NCBI GenBank assembly: GCA_016801885.1
Contig: JAFBJY010000268.1
Coordinates: 1-64,000, forward strand
Source: Toxotes chatareus
Taxonomy: Eukaryota > Chordata > Actinopteri > Toxotidae
Direction: 5' to 3'
Length of the DNA: 64,000 bases
In this document: positions 44,386 to 56,942 of the stretch, piece by piece
Position numbering within the stretch: position 1 is the stretch's first letter
Layout of the letters: each line of letters opens with the position of its first letter
The notes under the pieces: generated by a model
Seen by the model: the letters and a program-made list of their open reading frames with translations, nothing else
Database searches by the model: none
Told to the model about the DNA's origin: nothing
Made by a program: the position numbers and the translations under genes

Positions 44386-47300
44386 TTTTGGGGAAAAAAA
44401 AAAAAATTTTAACCCAAATTTGGGTGGGAAAAAAGGAAGGGAAACCCTTTCCCCAAAAAAAAAAATTTAAAAAAGTGGTAAAATTTTTAAAAAAAAAAGA
44501 AAAAAATCCTTTTAAAAACAAAATTTTTGGGAAAAAAGGGGGGCCAAAAAAATTTTTTAAAAAAAAAAAAAAAAACAAAAATTGTTTTCCCAAAAAAAAA
44601 TTTTTTAAAAAAAATTTTTTAAAAAAAAAGAAAACCCGTTAAAAAATTGGAAAAATTTATTAAATTTTTAAAAAATTTTTTTTTTTTGGTTAAATTTTTT
44701 TTTTAAAAAAAAATTTTTTTGGGGAAACGGGGGGAAAAAATTTTTTTAAAAAAGGGGTTTTTAATTTTAAAAAAAATTTTTTTAATTTTTTGGGTTTTTT
44801 TAAAAAATTTTTTTTAAAAAAAATTTTTTTTTTTTCTTTTTTGGGAAAAAAAACAGCTTTTCCCCAAAAAAAAAAATTTTTTTTTAAAAAAAAAAAAAAA
44901 ACCCCTTTTTTTGGGGAAAAAAAAATTTTTTTTTTTGAAATTTTTTTTTTTTAAAAAAAGGGGGGGGCTTTGGGTTTTTTTAAAAAGGGAAAAAAACCCA
45001 AAAAAAAAAACCCCCCAAAAAAACCCCCGGGGGGGGGGGGAAAAAAAAAAACCAAAAAATTTTTTCCCCCCCAAAGGGGGTTTAAAAAAAAATTTTTTAA
45101 AAAAAAAATTTTTTTTGGGGGAAAAAAAAAAAAAAAAAAAACCCAAAGGGGAAATTTAAAACCCTTTTTAAAAAAAAAAAAAAAAAGGCGGGAAAATTTT
45201 TAAAATTTGGGGAAAAAAAACCCCCCAAAGGGGGGCCCCAAAAAGGGGGGTTTTTAAAAAAGGGGTTTCCCCCAAAAAGGGGGGGTTTTAAAAAAGAAAG
45301 GGGCCAAAAAAAAAAAAGGGGGGGGGGCCCCCCAAAAAAATTTTTTAAAAAAAAAAACCACAAGGAAATTTTCCAAAATTTTTTAAATTTTCCCTTTTTT
45401 TTTTTTCCCCCCCCTTTTAAAAACAAATTTTTTTAAAATTTTTTGGGTCCCCAAAATTTAAAAAGGCCCAAAAATTTCCCCCAAAAAAGGAAACCCCCAA
45501 CCCAAAAAAAAAAAAACCAAAATTAAATGGGGAAAAAAATTTTTTCCCTTTTTTTTGGTTTTTTGGGGAAAAAAACCCCCCCTTTTTTTTTGTTGGGTTT
45601 TTTTTTAGGAATTAAAATAAATTTTTTTTTAAATTTTTTTTTTCCCTTTTTTTTAAAAAAATTTTCCTTTTTTTTTTTTTCCCTTTTTGGGTTAAAAAAA
45701 AACCCTTTTTCCCCCTTTTTTAAATGGCCCCTTTTTTTTTCCCCTTTTTTTTATGGCCCCTTTTTAAAAAGCCCAAAAAAACCCCAAATTTTTTTTTTTT
45801 TTTTTATTGGGGGGCCCCCCGGGGGGGATTTTTTTGGGGGCCAAAAAAAAAATTTTTTTTTTTTTTAAAACCCCTTTTAAAAAATTTTTTTTGGAAAAAA
45901 ATTTTTTTTTTAAAAAAAATTTTCCAAAAAAAAAAAATTTTTTAAAAAAAAAAAGAAAATTTTTTTTTTTGGGGGAAAAAAAATTTTTGGGGGGGGAAAA
46001 AAAAAAAATTTTTTCCCCCATCCAAAAAAAAAAAAAGGGTTTCTTTTTTAAAAAAAAGGGAAAAAAAAATCCAAAAAAAATTTTTTTCCCTTTTTAAAAA
46101 AAATTTTTTAAAGAAAATTTTAAAAAAATTTTTTTTTTTTTAAAAAAAAAAAAAATTTTTTTTTTTTTAAAAATTTGGGGAAAAAACCCCCCGGGGGGGA
46201 AAAAAAACCTTTCGGGTTTTAAAAAAAAAAAATTTTTAAAAAAAAAGGGGGGGCCCCCCGGGGGAAATTTAAAAAGGGTTTAAAAAGAAAAAATTTTCCC
46301 AAAAAAAAAAAGGGGGGAAAAAAAAAATTTTCCCCCCCCCCCAAATTTTTTTGGGGGGTTTTTTTAAAATTTAAAAAAAATTTTAAAAAAAAACCAAAAA
46401 ATTTTTTTGAAAAAAAGGTTTTTAAAAAAAAAATTTTTTAAAATTTTTTGGGGGGGGGGGCCCCCCCCCTTTTTTTTTTAAAAGGGGTTTTAAAATTTTT
46501 TTTTGGTTTAAAATTTTAAAAAAAACAGGGGTTTTTTTCCCCGGGGTGAAAAAAAAGGGGGGGGAATTTTGAAAACTTGGGAAAATTTTTTTTAAAAAAA
46601 ATTTAAAAAATTTTTTTTTTTTTTTTAAAAAACCCCCCTTTTTAAAAAAAAATTTTGGGGGGGTTTTTTTAAAATTTTTAAAAAAATTTTTTTTTTTTTT
46701 TAAAAATTTTTTTTTTTTTCAAACCCCCCCCAATTTTTTTTTTGGAAAAAAGGGAAAAAAAAAAAAAATTTTTTTTTTTTTTTTTTGGGAAAAAATTTTT
46801 TTCCCCCCCAAAATTGGAAAAAAAAAAAATTTTTTTGGAAAAAAAGGGGGGGGGGAAAATTTTTAAAAAAATTTTTTTTTTAATTTTGGGGGTTTTTTTT
46901 TTAAATTTTTTTAAAAAAAAAAAAACCTTTTTTTTTTCCCCCAAAAAAAAACAAAAAAAAAAAAAGGGGTTAAAAAAAAAAGGTTTTTTAAACCAAAAAA
47001 TTTTTTTAAAAATTTTTTGGTTTTTTTTTTAAATTTTTAATTTTAAAAAAAAATTCCCCCCCCCTTTTTTAAAAAAAAAAACCCCGGGGAAAAAACCCCC
47101 AAGGGGGGGGGGAAAAAAAAACCCCCCAAATTTAAAAAAGGGCCCAAAGCAAACCAAAAAAAAAAAAAAATTTTTTTTTTTTAAAAAAAAATGGGGAAAA
47201 AAAAAAAAAGGGGAAAAAAAAAAAATTTTTAAAAAAAAAACACTTTTGGGCCCCCCAAAAAAAAAAATTTTAAAAAAAACAAATAAAAAAACCCCCCCAA

Positions 47301-48003
47301 AAAACCCCGGGGGGGTTTTTCCCCCCCAAAAAAAAAACCGGGGGTAAAAACAAAAGGGGAAAAGGGGGAAAAAAGGGTTGGGAAAAAAAAAGGGCCCCAA
47401 AAAAAGGGTTTTAAAAACCCCCGGGGGCCCCCGGGGAAAACCAAAAAGGGGGTTTTTTTTTTAAAAACCCCCTTTTTTTTTTTAAAAAAATTTTTTTTTG
47501 TTTTTTTTATTAAAACCCGGTTTTGTTTAAAACCCGGGAAATTTAAAAAAAAAAGGGGAACCCCGGGTTTTTTTCCCCCAAAAGGTTTTTTTTTTTTGGG
47601 GGGGCCCCTTTTTTTTTTTGGGGGCCCCCAAAAATTTTTAAAATTTTTTCCCCCCTTTTTTTTTTTTTAAAAACCCCCCCTTTTTTCCAAAAAAGGGGTT
47701 TTTTTGGGGTTTTTAAAAATTTTAAAAAAAAAATTTTTTTTCACCTTGGGAAAGGGGGGGGGTTTTTTTGGGGTTTTCCAAACCCCTTTTAAAAAAAAAT
47801 TTTTTTTTTTTTAAAAAAACACCCTGGGGTTTTTTTTCCCCCCGGGGTTTAAAAAAACCCCCCCGGGGGGAAAAAAAAAAAAGGGGGTTTTTAAAATTGG
47901 GTTTTTTTTTTTTGGGGAAAAAAAATTTAAAAAAAATGCGGAAAAAAAAAATTTTTTTAAAATTTTTCCCCCGGGGTTTTTTTTTAAGGTTTTTTTAAAA
48001 AAA

Positions 48004-48039
<36 letters not shown>

Positions 48040-49017
48040 GGGGGGAAAAAAAAAAAAAAATTAAAAATTTTTTTAAACCCCAAAAAAAAAAAATTTTTTT
48101 TGGAAATTTTAAAAAATTTGGAAAAAAAAAAAATTCCCCCCCTTTTTTTTGGAAAAAACCCCTTTTTTTAAAAAATTTAAAAAAAAAACCCCCCCTTAAA
48201 AAAATTTTTTTTGGGGGTTAAAAACCCCCCCCCCCCCTTTTTTTTTTTTTCCTTTTTAAAAACAAAGGGGGAAAAAAGGGGGGCCCCAAAAAAATTTCCC
48301 CCCAAAAAAATTTTTTTAAAAACCCCCTTTTTAGAATTAAAAAGGGGGATGAAAGGGCCCCAAAAAAACCCCCCAATTTTTTAAAAAATTTTTTTTTGGG
48401 TTTTTGGAAAAGGGTTTTTTTTTAAAAAAAAAAATAAATTTGGTTTTAAAATTTTTCCAAAAAATTTAAAAAAAAAATTTTTTGTTTTTTAAAAAATTTT
48501 TTTTTATTTGGTTTAAAATTTTTTAAAAAAAAACCGAAAATTTAAAAAAAAGAAATTTAAATTAAAATTTTTTTTTTTTAAATAAATTCCTTTGGGGCGG
48601 TTGGGGTTTTTCCGGTTTTTGGGGGGGGGGTTTTTGGGGGTTTTTTAAATTTTTTTTAAAAAATTTTTTTTTCCCAAATTTTTTTTTAAAAAAAAATTTT
48701 TTTTTTGAATTTTTTTTATTCCTTTTTTTTTTTCCCGGGGGGTTTTTTTCCCCCGGAAAAGGGTTTTTAAATTTTTTTCCCCGGTTTTTTTTTTTTTTTA
48801 TTTTTTTTTCCCCCCTTTTTTTTTTTTTTTTTGGAGTGTTTTTTTAATAATTTTTTTAAAAAAATTTTTTTTTTTTTGGGGGGGGGGGTTTTGGGGGGGG
48901 TTTTTTTTTTAAAAAAAAAATTTTTTTTTTGGGGGGGTTTTTTTCCCCCCCCGGGGGGTTTTTTTTTCCCCCAAAAAAAAAACCCCGGCCCCCCTTTAAA
49001 AAAATTTTTTAAAAAAA
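43277..49017. other. U2, single-copy part of the block (5,741 bases)
   Basis: Mostly A/T homopolymer runs between the two R2 copies. No genes called. A few run-poor patches occur, for example near 47740-47760 and 48585-48620. Confidence 0.8.
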
Positions 49018-50923
49018 TCCCTTTTCCCCCTTTGGCCCAAAAACCCAAATTTTTAAAACCCCACCAAAAGGGAAAAAAAAATCCCCCCCACAAAAAAAAT
49101 TTTTTTCCCCAAAAAATTTTTCCCCCCCCAAAAAAAAAAAAAGGGGTTTTTTTTTTTTAAAAAAAAAATTTTAAAGGAAGGGAAAATTTTGGGGGGGGGG
49201 GGGCCCCCCCTTTTTTAAAAACCCCCGGTTTTTTTTTTCCCCCCTTTTTTTTAAAAAAAAACCCCTTTTCCCCCCCCCCCAAAAAAAAGGGGGGTTTTTA
49301 CCCCCCCCTTTTTTTTTTTGCCTTCCCATTTTTTTTCTTTTAAAAAAAAAACCGGGGAAAAAAAAAAAAGGGAAAAAAAAAGGAAAAACCCCCCAAAAAA
49401 AAAAAAAAAAAAAAAAGGGGTTTTTCCCCCTTTTTTTTTTTTTTTTTTCCTTTTTTTTTCCCCCCCCCAAAAACCCCCCCCCAACCGGGGGTTTTTTCCC
49501 CCCCCAAAAAAAAAATTTTTTTTTTTTTTGGAAAAACCCCTTTTTCCAAAAAAAAACCAAAAAAAAATTTTTTCCCCAGGCCCCCCCCCCCCCCGGCCCC
49601 CTTTTTAATTTTTAAAAAAAAAACCCCCCCCCCAAAAAAAAAAAACCTTTTCCTTTTTAAAATTTTGGGTTTTTTTTTGAAGTGAATGGGTGGGGGGGGT
49701 TTTTTTTTAAAAAAAATTTTAAAAAAAAAAAAAAATTTTAAAAAAAGGGGGTTTTAAAAAAAAAAAAAAAACCAAAAAAAATAAAATTTTTTTTTTTAAA
49801 AAAAAATAAAACCCCAAAAAATTTTGTTTTTAAATTTTAAAAATTTTTTTTTTTTGGGGGAAAAAAAAAAAAAATTTAAAAAAAAAAAAATTTTTTTTTT
49901 TTTTTAAAACCCCGCCCTTTTTGTTTTTTTTTTTAAAATTTTGAAATCTTGCCTGTTTTTTTTGACCCTCCCCCCCCCCTTTTTTTTGCTTCTCCCTCAG
50001 GAAAATGGTACCCCAAAAAACCCCCCCCAAAACCCCAAAAAATTTTTAAAACCCCCCCAAAAAAAAAAAAAAAAAACCCCCCAAAAAATTTTTTTTTAAA
50101 ATTTTTTTTAATTTTTTTTTCCCCCTTTTTTTTTTTTTTAAAAAAAAAATTTTTAAAAATTTTAAAAAAATTTTTGGGGGTTTTTTTGGGGTTTTTTTTT
50201 TTAAAATTTTTTTTTTTTTTTTTTTTTAAAATTTTTTTTTGGTTTTTTTAAAAAAAAAAAAAATCCCTTTTAAAAATTTTTTTTTAAAATTTTTCCTTTT
50301 AAATTTTTTCACGGAAAAAAGGAAAAAGGGGGGGGAAAAATTTTTTAAAAAACCAAAAATAACCCCCCCCCCCAAAAAAAAGGGGTTTTTTTTAAAGTCC
50401 CTTTTTTTAAAAAAAAGGAAAACCCAAAAAAAAAAAAAACCCCAAAACCCAAAAGGGGAAAAAAAAAAAAATTTTAAATTTAAATTTTTTGGGGGAAAAA
50501 AAAAAAAAAAAAAAGGGAAAAGGGGGGTAAAAAAAAAAAAAAAAAGGAAAAAAAGGGGAAAATTTTTTTTTCCCAAAAAAAAAAAAAATTTTTAAAAAAA
50601 ATTTAAATTGGGAAAATTTTTTTTTTTTAAATTTTTAAATTTAAAAACAAACCCCTTTTTTTTTTAAAAAAAAAAAAAAAAAAAAATTTAAAAAAAATGC
50701 CTTTCCCCCCCCCAAAAAAAAAAAAATTTTTTTTAAAAAAAACTTTTTTTTTAAAAAAAAAAAAAAATTTTTTTTAAAATTTTTAAAAAATTGAAAAATG
50801 ATACAACCTTAACCACAGCTCATCCTTTCCCCTAGCATTTTTGGGGGGTTTTTAAAGGGGGAAAAAAAAATTTCCCCCCCCCCAAAAAAAATTTTTTTTT
50901 TTTTTTTTAAAAAAAAACCCCCC

Positions 50924-50958
<35 letters not shown>

Positions 50959-53900
50959 GGGGGGGGGGTTTCTTTCCCAAAAATTTCCCCCCCAAAAAAA
51001 AAATTTTCCCCCCTTTAAAAAAAAAAAAATTAAAAACCCCTAAAAATTTTTTTTAAAAAAAAAACCCCCCCAAAAAAAAAAAATTTCCCCGGGGTTTTTT
51101 TAAAAAATTTTTTTTAAAAAAATTTTTTTTCCTTAAAAATTTTAAAAAATTTTTTTTTTTTTGGGTTTTTAAAAGGGGGGCCCCTTTAAAAAAATTTGGT
51201 CTTTTTTTTTTTTAAAAAAAAATTTTTGGGGAAAAATTTTTAAAAAAAAAATTGAATTAAAAACCCCCTTTTTTTTTTTTAAATTTAAATTTGGAAAAAA
51301 TTTTTAAAAAGGGAAAAAATGTTTTTTGGGGGGGCCCCCCAAAAAAAAGGGGGGGGTTTTTTTTTTAAAAAATTTTTTCCCGAAATTTTTTTTAAAATCC
51401 CGGGGGAAAAAACCAAAATTTTGGGAAAAAAATTTGAAGTTTTTTTTTAAAAAAAAGGGTTTTTTTTTTTTTTAAAAAAAAGTTTTTTTTTTTTTTCAAT
51501 AAATTTTTTTTTTTTAAAAAACTTGGGGAAAGGGGTTAATTTTTTTTGGGGGGGGGAAACCCCTTTTTTAAAAAAAAATTTTTTGGTTTGAATTTTTTGT
51601 TTTTTTAAAATTTTTCCCCCCCAAAAAAAAAAAACCCCCCCTTTTCCCCCCCTTTTAAAAAACCCCCCTTTTTAAAAAAACAAAATTTAAATTTTTAAAA
51701 AAAAAAGGGGGGGTTTTCAAAAAAAAAAAAAGGGGGGCAAAAAAAAAAAAAAATTTTTTTAAAAAAAAAGGGCCCCCCCCCGGGGGGGGGGAAAAAAAAA
51801 AAAAAAGGGGGGGTAAAAAAACCTTTTAAAAAAAAAATAAAAAACGAAATTCAGGAATTTTGGGGGTTTTTTAAAAAGGGAAAAAAAGGCGGGAAAAAAA
51901 CCCCCCACCCAAAAAAAATTTTTTCCCCCCCCCTTAAAAACCCCCCCCCCGGGGGGGGTTTTTTTTTAAAAAAGGGGGTTTTTTTCCCCCCCCGGGGGGA
52001 AAGACCAACCCTTTTTTTTTTTTTAAAACCCCAAAAAATTTTTGGTTTTTTTTAAAAAAATTTTTTTTTTAAAAAAAATTTTTTTTTTTTTTCCGGGAAA
52101 AAAAAAAAGGGTTTAAAATTTTGGGTTTTTTTTTTTGGGGGGTTTTTTTAAAAAAAAAATTTTTTAAAAAGGGGGGGGTTTTAAATTTTTTAAAAAAAAA
52201 TTTTTTTTCCCCTTTTTTTTTTCCCCCTTTTTTTTTTTTTTTTTTCCCTTTTTTTTTAAAAAAAAATTTTTTTTTTGGGGGAAAAATTTTTTTTTTTTTT
52301 TTTTTTTTCTTTTTTTTTTGTTTTTTTTTAAATTTTTTTTTTTTTTAAAAAAAATCAAAATTTTCCCTTTTTTTTCATTTTTTTAATTTTTTTTTAAAAA
52401 ACCCCTTTTTTTTTTTAAAAATTTTTTTTTAATTTTTTTTTAAAAAAAATTTAAAAAAAAGGGTTAAAAAATTTTTAAAAAAAACATTAAAAGGGATAAG
52501 GAAAAAAGAAAAAAAAATTTTTTTTCCCTTTTTCCCAAAAGGTTTTTTAAAAAATTTTAAATTTTTTGGGCCAAAAAATTTTTTTTTAAAAAAAAACCCT
52601 TTTTGGGGAAAAAAAAAAAAAAAACCCCCCCCAAAAAAATTTTAAAAATTTGGGGAAAAAAAAGGGGGGGCCCCCCGGGGGGGCCCCCCCCCCCCCCCTT
52701 GGGGAAAACCCCCCCCGGGGGGGGGGGGGCCCCCCAAATTTTTTTCCCCCCCCCCCCCCCCCCGGGGGGGCCCCCCCCTCCGGGGGGGGCCCCCCCGGGG
52801 GCCCCCCAAACCCCCCAAAAACCCCCCCAAAAATTTTAAAACCCCCCCCCTTTTGGGGGTAGGGCCCCGGGGGGGTTTGGGCCCCTTTTTGGGCCCCCCC
52901 CCCCATGACCCCCCGGGGGGGGTTTTTGGGGGGGGAAAAAAAGGGGGTTTTCCCCCCCCCCCCCCCGGGCCCCCTTTTCCCCCGGGGGGCCCTTTTCCCC
53001 CCCCCCTTTTTTTTAAAAAAACCCGGGGGAAAACCCCTTTTGGGAAAAACCCCCCCCAAAGGGGCCCCCCCTTTTTTTTTTTGGCCCGGGGGGCCCTTTT
53101 TTAAAAAAAAAACCCCCCCCGGCCCTGGCCCCTTTTTCCAAAAACCCCCTAAAATTTTAAAAAAAAGGGGGGGGGGGGTTTCCCCCCCAAAAAAAAATTT
53201 TTTTAAAAACCCAAAAAAAAAAGGGGGGGGGGCCCCCGGGCCCCCCCTCCCGGCCCCCCCAAGGCCCGGGGGGGAACCTTTCCCGCCCCAAACCCTTTTT
53301 CCCCCCCCCCCCCCAACCCCCCCGGGGGGGGGCCCCCCCCCCCATTTATTTTTTTTAAAAAACCCCCAAAAAAACCCCCCCCCTTTCCCAAAAAGGGGGG
53401 GGCCAAACCCCCCCCGGGGAAAAAAACCCCCCCCTTTTTTTTAAAGGGGGGGGAAAATCCCCTGGGGGGCCCCCCCCCCTTAAAAAACCCGGGGGCCCCC
53501 CAAAACCCCCCCCCCCGCCCTTTTCCCCCCCAAACCTTTGGGGGAAAAAAGGGAAAATTTTTTTTTTAAACCCCGGGGGTTTAAAACCCCCCTCCCGGGG
53601 CCCCCCAAAAAACCCCCAACCCCCCTTTTTTGGAATTAACACCCCCCAAAAAAAAGGGGGCCCCCAAAACCCCCCCCCGGGCCCCCCCCCCCCCAAAAAT
53701 TTTTTGGCCCCCCCCTCCCCCCCGGCCGGGGGGGTTTTTTCCCCGGGGCCCCCGGGCCCCCCCCGGGTTTTTTTAACCGGCCCCCCGGCCCCCGGGCCCC
53801 GGGGTTTTCCCGGGGGGCCCCCGGGGGGGCCCCCCAAAAAAAAAATTTTTTTTAAAACCCCCCCTTTTTTTCCCCCGGGCCCCCCCGGGGGGGGGGGCCC

Positions 53901-54711
53901 CAAACCCTTTTTTAAAAAAAGGGGCCCCAAAACCCTTGGGGGGTTTTTTCCCCCCCTTTCCCCCCCCCCAAAAATTAAAGGGGGGCCCCCCTTTTTTAAA
54001 AGGGGAAAACCCCCCCCTCCTTTGGGGGGGTTTTTCCGGCCCCCCCCCCCCCAAAAATTTTTTTTTCCCCCCCAAAAACCCCCCCCAAAAAAACCCTTAA
54101 AGGCCCCAAAAAACCCTTTACCCCCCCCCCGGGGGCCCCCCTTTTTTTTTGGAACCCCAAGGGGTTTTTGGGGGGGGGAAAAAAGGGGGAAACCCCAAAA
54201 AAAAACCCCCCCCCGGGGGGGGGGGGGTTTTTTCCCCCCCAACCCCCCGGGGGCCCCCCCTTTTGGCCCCCAAAAAGGCAGGGCCCCCCGGGGAAAACCC
54301 CCCCCCCCCCCAAAAAAAAATTTTTTTTCCCCAAAGGGGGGCCCCCCCCCGGGGGGGGGGGGGGGGCCCCCCCCCTTTTTAAAAAACCCCCCCCCTTTTC
54401 CGGGGGGGAAAAAAAACCCCCCCCCCGGGGGGAAAAGGGGGGCCCCCCCTTTTCAAGGGGTTTTTTGGGGGGGGGGGGGCCCCCCCCCCGGGCCCCCAAA
54501 AAACCCCCCCCTTTTTTTTTCCCCCCCCCCTTTTTTTGGGGGGGCCCCAAAAAAAGGGGGGGGCCCCCTTTTTTAAAAACCCCCCTTTTTTCCCCCCCCC
54601 GGGGGGGGGTTTTTTTTTTTCCCCGGGGGGCCCCCCCCCCCAAAAGGGGGCCCCCCCCCCTTGGGGGCCCGGGGGCCTTCCCGGGGGGCAATTTTTTTTT
54701 TTTAAAGGGGA
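49018..54711. repeat. R2', second copy of R2
   Basis: Direct copy of 37583-43276. The match ends at AAAGGGGA; ordinary sequence (GAACCCTCTGAAACC) follows immediately. Confidence 0.85.
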
Positions 54712-54802
54712 GAACCCTCTGAAACCAGTCCTGGAGGTCCTTGAATGAGGACTTATTATGGACTGACAGGAGACAGAAAGGACACTTTCCAGTCATTTCT
54801 AC

Positions 54803-56076
54803 TAGGGATGCAACGATTGTGAAATTCTGGGCCGATACCCGATGCTGATGTTTAAAATAAAAACTTGGCCGATGGCCCGATGCCGATGTTTTTTCTTTTT
54901 GTTATCTATTCTCTCTTTTTTGTTTCACGGAAACATTACTGAACTGTTTTACTAAGTCTTTCAGCTCTTCATCAGTACTATCTTGAATGAGCACAAATTC
55001 AATCAGACAAATTTATGAAACAAAAGAACAACCTTTAATGTCAATTTTTGGTTGACATTGGATAACAACAATTCACATGACAAGTTCTTTTTTTTCTGAA
55101 AAATAACTTTCCACAGCCCTCTTAGACTGCTCACTAATCAATGAAAATTTTTACAGTACTTACATTGCCCAACAAAATTATTTGAGTGGCTTTAGCCTGA
55201 TAAACAAAAACTTACTCAATGAGAAGATTTTCAGTACCACATTGCCCAATAAAAAATATTTTTGTGAAATATAAAAATACATCAAATGTAAATGTAAAAA
55301 GCAATTGGAAAATAAATAAATTATGTTATTAATAAATCTTTCACCTTGTGTATTTTTCAGACAGAACTCACAGGCTGGAACATGGGCATCTTTATAAAAC
55401 AAAATTGGCCTCTCAGGAAAAAACAGTCCCATAGAGTGGGCTCCTCTACTGAACACTAATGATACATAAATCACCTGCTGTATCTCTTGCCTGCTTCTTA
55501 GTAAGAGGCATGTTTTTTTTTTTACAAAGATATGCACCTCTGCCTTGTCGCTGCAAAGTATATTTCTCTTTTCATCCAAAATACTCCAGAACACAGCTGA
55601 ACAGCCGCTCACTCACGCGCTGGTGCATTGCGCACAAGAGTGCGCGTGCCATTTGTACCAGTTCTGGAAAACGCAGGTGATTATTTCTCCAATAATAACC
55701 AATGCAGTCTCACATCTGGAATAAGGGTCTCTGCTAAGAAAATATCCAATTGTTGGGATACAGAGGCTGGCCTCTCTGGCCCGTTTTCCTCCACAATCTT
55801 CTCAAACATATATCATGCAGCGAGGGGCCCTGCTGCGTCGGGTCTCGATGCCTCTTGCTGTGGGTGATACGCTCTCTCCATCGCGCTGCCCCATCCTCGG
55901 CACCGACAACCTTGAGCAACAGGTGCGTGAAGTATTGTTCGTGCGTGTTGTTTGTATCTGAGATTATCTAAGGTAGCAGTACAGAACATGGGATCATACT
56001 CGTTTAGATCGAAGCGTTTATTTACAGCCTCAAATAGTGAGGTCTTTTGTTGTTGTAACATGGTGGTCTGTCCCAA
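54803..56076 (-). mobile_element. hAT transposon, 3' half
   Basis: TAGGGATGCAACGATTGTG at 54803 is a typical hAT terminal repeat of fish, followed by a GCCGATACCCGATG-type subterminal stretch. The minus-strand transposase C-terminus lies at 55480-56076, ending towards this terminus as expected. No opposite terminal repeat was seen up to 56.9 kb, so the element is truncated or its 5' half diverged. The sequence between 54820 and 55480 is non-coding 3' sequence. Confidence 0.65.
55480..56076 (-). pseudogene. hAT transposase C-terminal half with hATC dimerisation region
   Basis: Starts at an in-frame M (QQQKTSLFEAVNKRFDLNEY, then DPMFCTATLDNLRYKQ), matching the region before LLDPRYK in ZBED-like hAT transposases. 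The hATC signature follows near 55680-55590 (RFPELVQMARALLCAM and SERLFSC), then DEKRNILCSDKAEVHIFVKK. The order is right but at least three frames are used, with breaks near 55950, 55690 and 55600. The BED zinc finger and the first catalytic Asp are not present in the window. An inactive relic. Confidence 0.7.
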
Positions 56077-56212
56077 TATACTAGCTCAGAAAACGCCTCA
56101 GGGCGCTCACAGAGGGGATGACGTCGGCAGCTCATGCTTCTGATTGCTTTAACTTCTGCTTGTTAGTTGTTCAAAGCAGGGAGAGGAGTGTTGTAAAAAG
56201 TTTTAAGAATTA

Positions 56213-56341
56213 CTTGCCACTGGTGCGCGCACTGAGAGTGGCAGGAGGGTCGTAGTCTGCGGCATATGTAGTAGCAATGGCGCCGCTTTTGTTCAAGCAA
56301 ATCTCTCCATCATGGAAGGTGCTGTTCACAACTGTTCCCAT
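56213..56341 (-). CDS. Short open frame, possible exon, unknown
   Basis: A 43-codon frame starting MGTVVNSTFHDGEICLNKSG and ending ARTSGK, too short for a length-filtered search. A possible donor, GTAATT, overlaps the last codon. Composition looks coding-like and CpG-containing. It lies upstream of the hAT transposase half on the same strand, so it could be a 5' exon of that element or a chance frame. No family recognised. Confidence 0.2.
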
Positions 56342-56912
56342 GTAAATCCAACACATAACGCCCGGCCACACTGCCATCGGTGAATGTCATCACTATTTTA
56401 TGATTGTTGTTTTACGAAGGCGTAGTACCGTACGATATCGCCGATGTTCAACCGGATAAATAAATTCATCCCACTTTCTGCCTTCAGCAGTCAGCAGACA
56501 AAAACACTCATGAGAGCACCTTTTTACACCTTCACTCTGACAAAAAGAGACACAGCCCAGTTCGTTTCTCTGCACCGCTCTGAAGGACAAAACACTGCTG
56601 TGACTGTATTTACAGAGGCAACATACTATGATTCACTGCTAACAACTGACAATCATATCACTAATAAAACGTCAATTCAATAGCTAATTAAAAATAACAG
56701 GAGAACGCTGTTTCTTTTACAGGCTGTTGGTATAAGATTTGAAGGAGAACAATGTTTGAGACCTTAAGTGAGATTCAGTTTCTGTGAGCTCATTATCATA
56801 AGTTTGTGTTGGGCACAGGATGAAGTTATGATGAACGGTTTGTAGTTTTAGGTAAGAAGTTGTCATTTTAAACTGGAACTCATCACTTGCCTTCCACAAA
56901 GACTCTAATTCA
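56342..56912. other. Spacer between hAT and CACTA elements, nothing recognised
   Basis: The frame at 56444-56683 has no domain resemblance. No repeat structure was defined. Confidence 0.5.
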
Positions 56913-56942
56913 CACTGTAAAAAATGTCTGTAAGTTTTTATA
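56913..56942 (+). repeat. Candidate CACTA 5' terminus
   Basis: CACTGTAAAAAATGTCTG followed by TAAGTTTTTA. The partner repeat and the 3-base target duplication would lie beyond 64000. Confidence 0.5.

Larger units (their letters stand above)
21160..54711. other. Homopolymer-inflated block, probable consensus or assembly artefact
   Basis: For 33,552 bases nearly every nucleotide sits in a run of 2-12. In the first 60 bases I count 16 runs, where ordinary DNA has about 45. Every long open frame inside is built from TTT, AAA, CCC and GGG codons (Phe, Lys, Pro, Gly), so none is a gene. The edges are sharp: ordinary sequence ends at 21159 and resumes at 54712. The block decomposes without remainder into R1, U1, R1', R2, U2 and R2'. 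No known genomic repeat class has this run-length profile; a run-length expansion error in consensus calling or gap filling is the simplest cause. Confidence 0.9.

Noticed and set aside
21160..54711. Dozens of long open frames rich in Phe, Lys, Pro and Gly on both strands
   Set aside because: They are translations of homopolymer runs, appear on both strands at the same place, and resemble no protein family. Stop-free length is a by-product of run inflation.
21160..54711. Novel satellite or programmed homopolymer element
   Set aside because: Sharp edges, exact graph-like duplication and the mixture of all four bases in runs fit an artefact better than any known biology.
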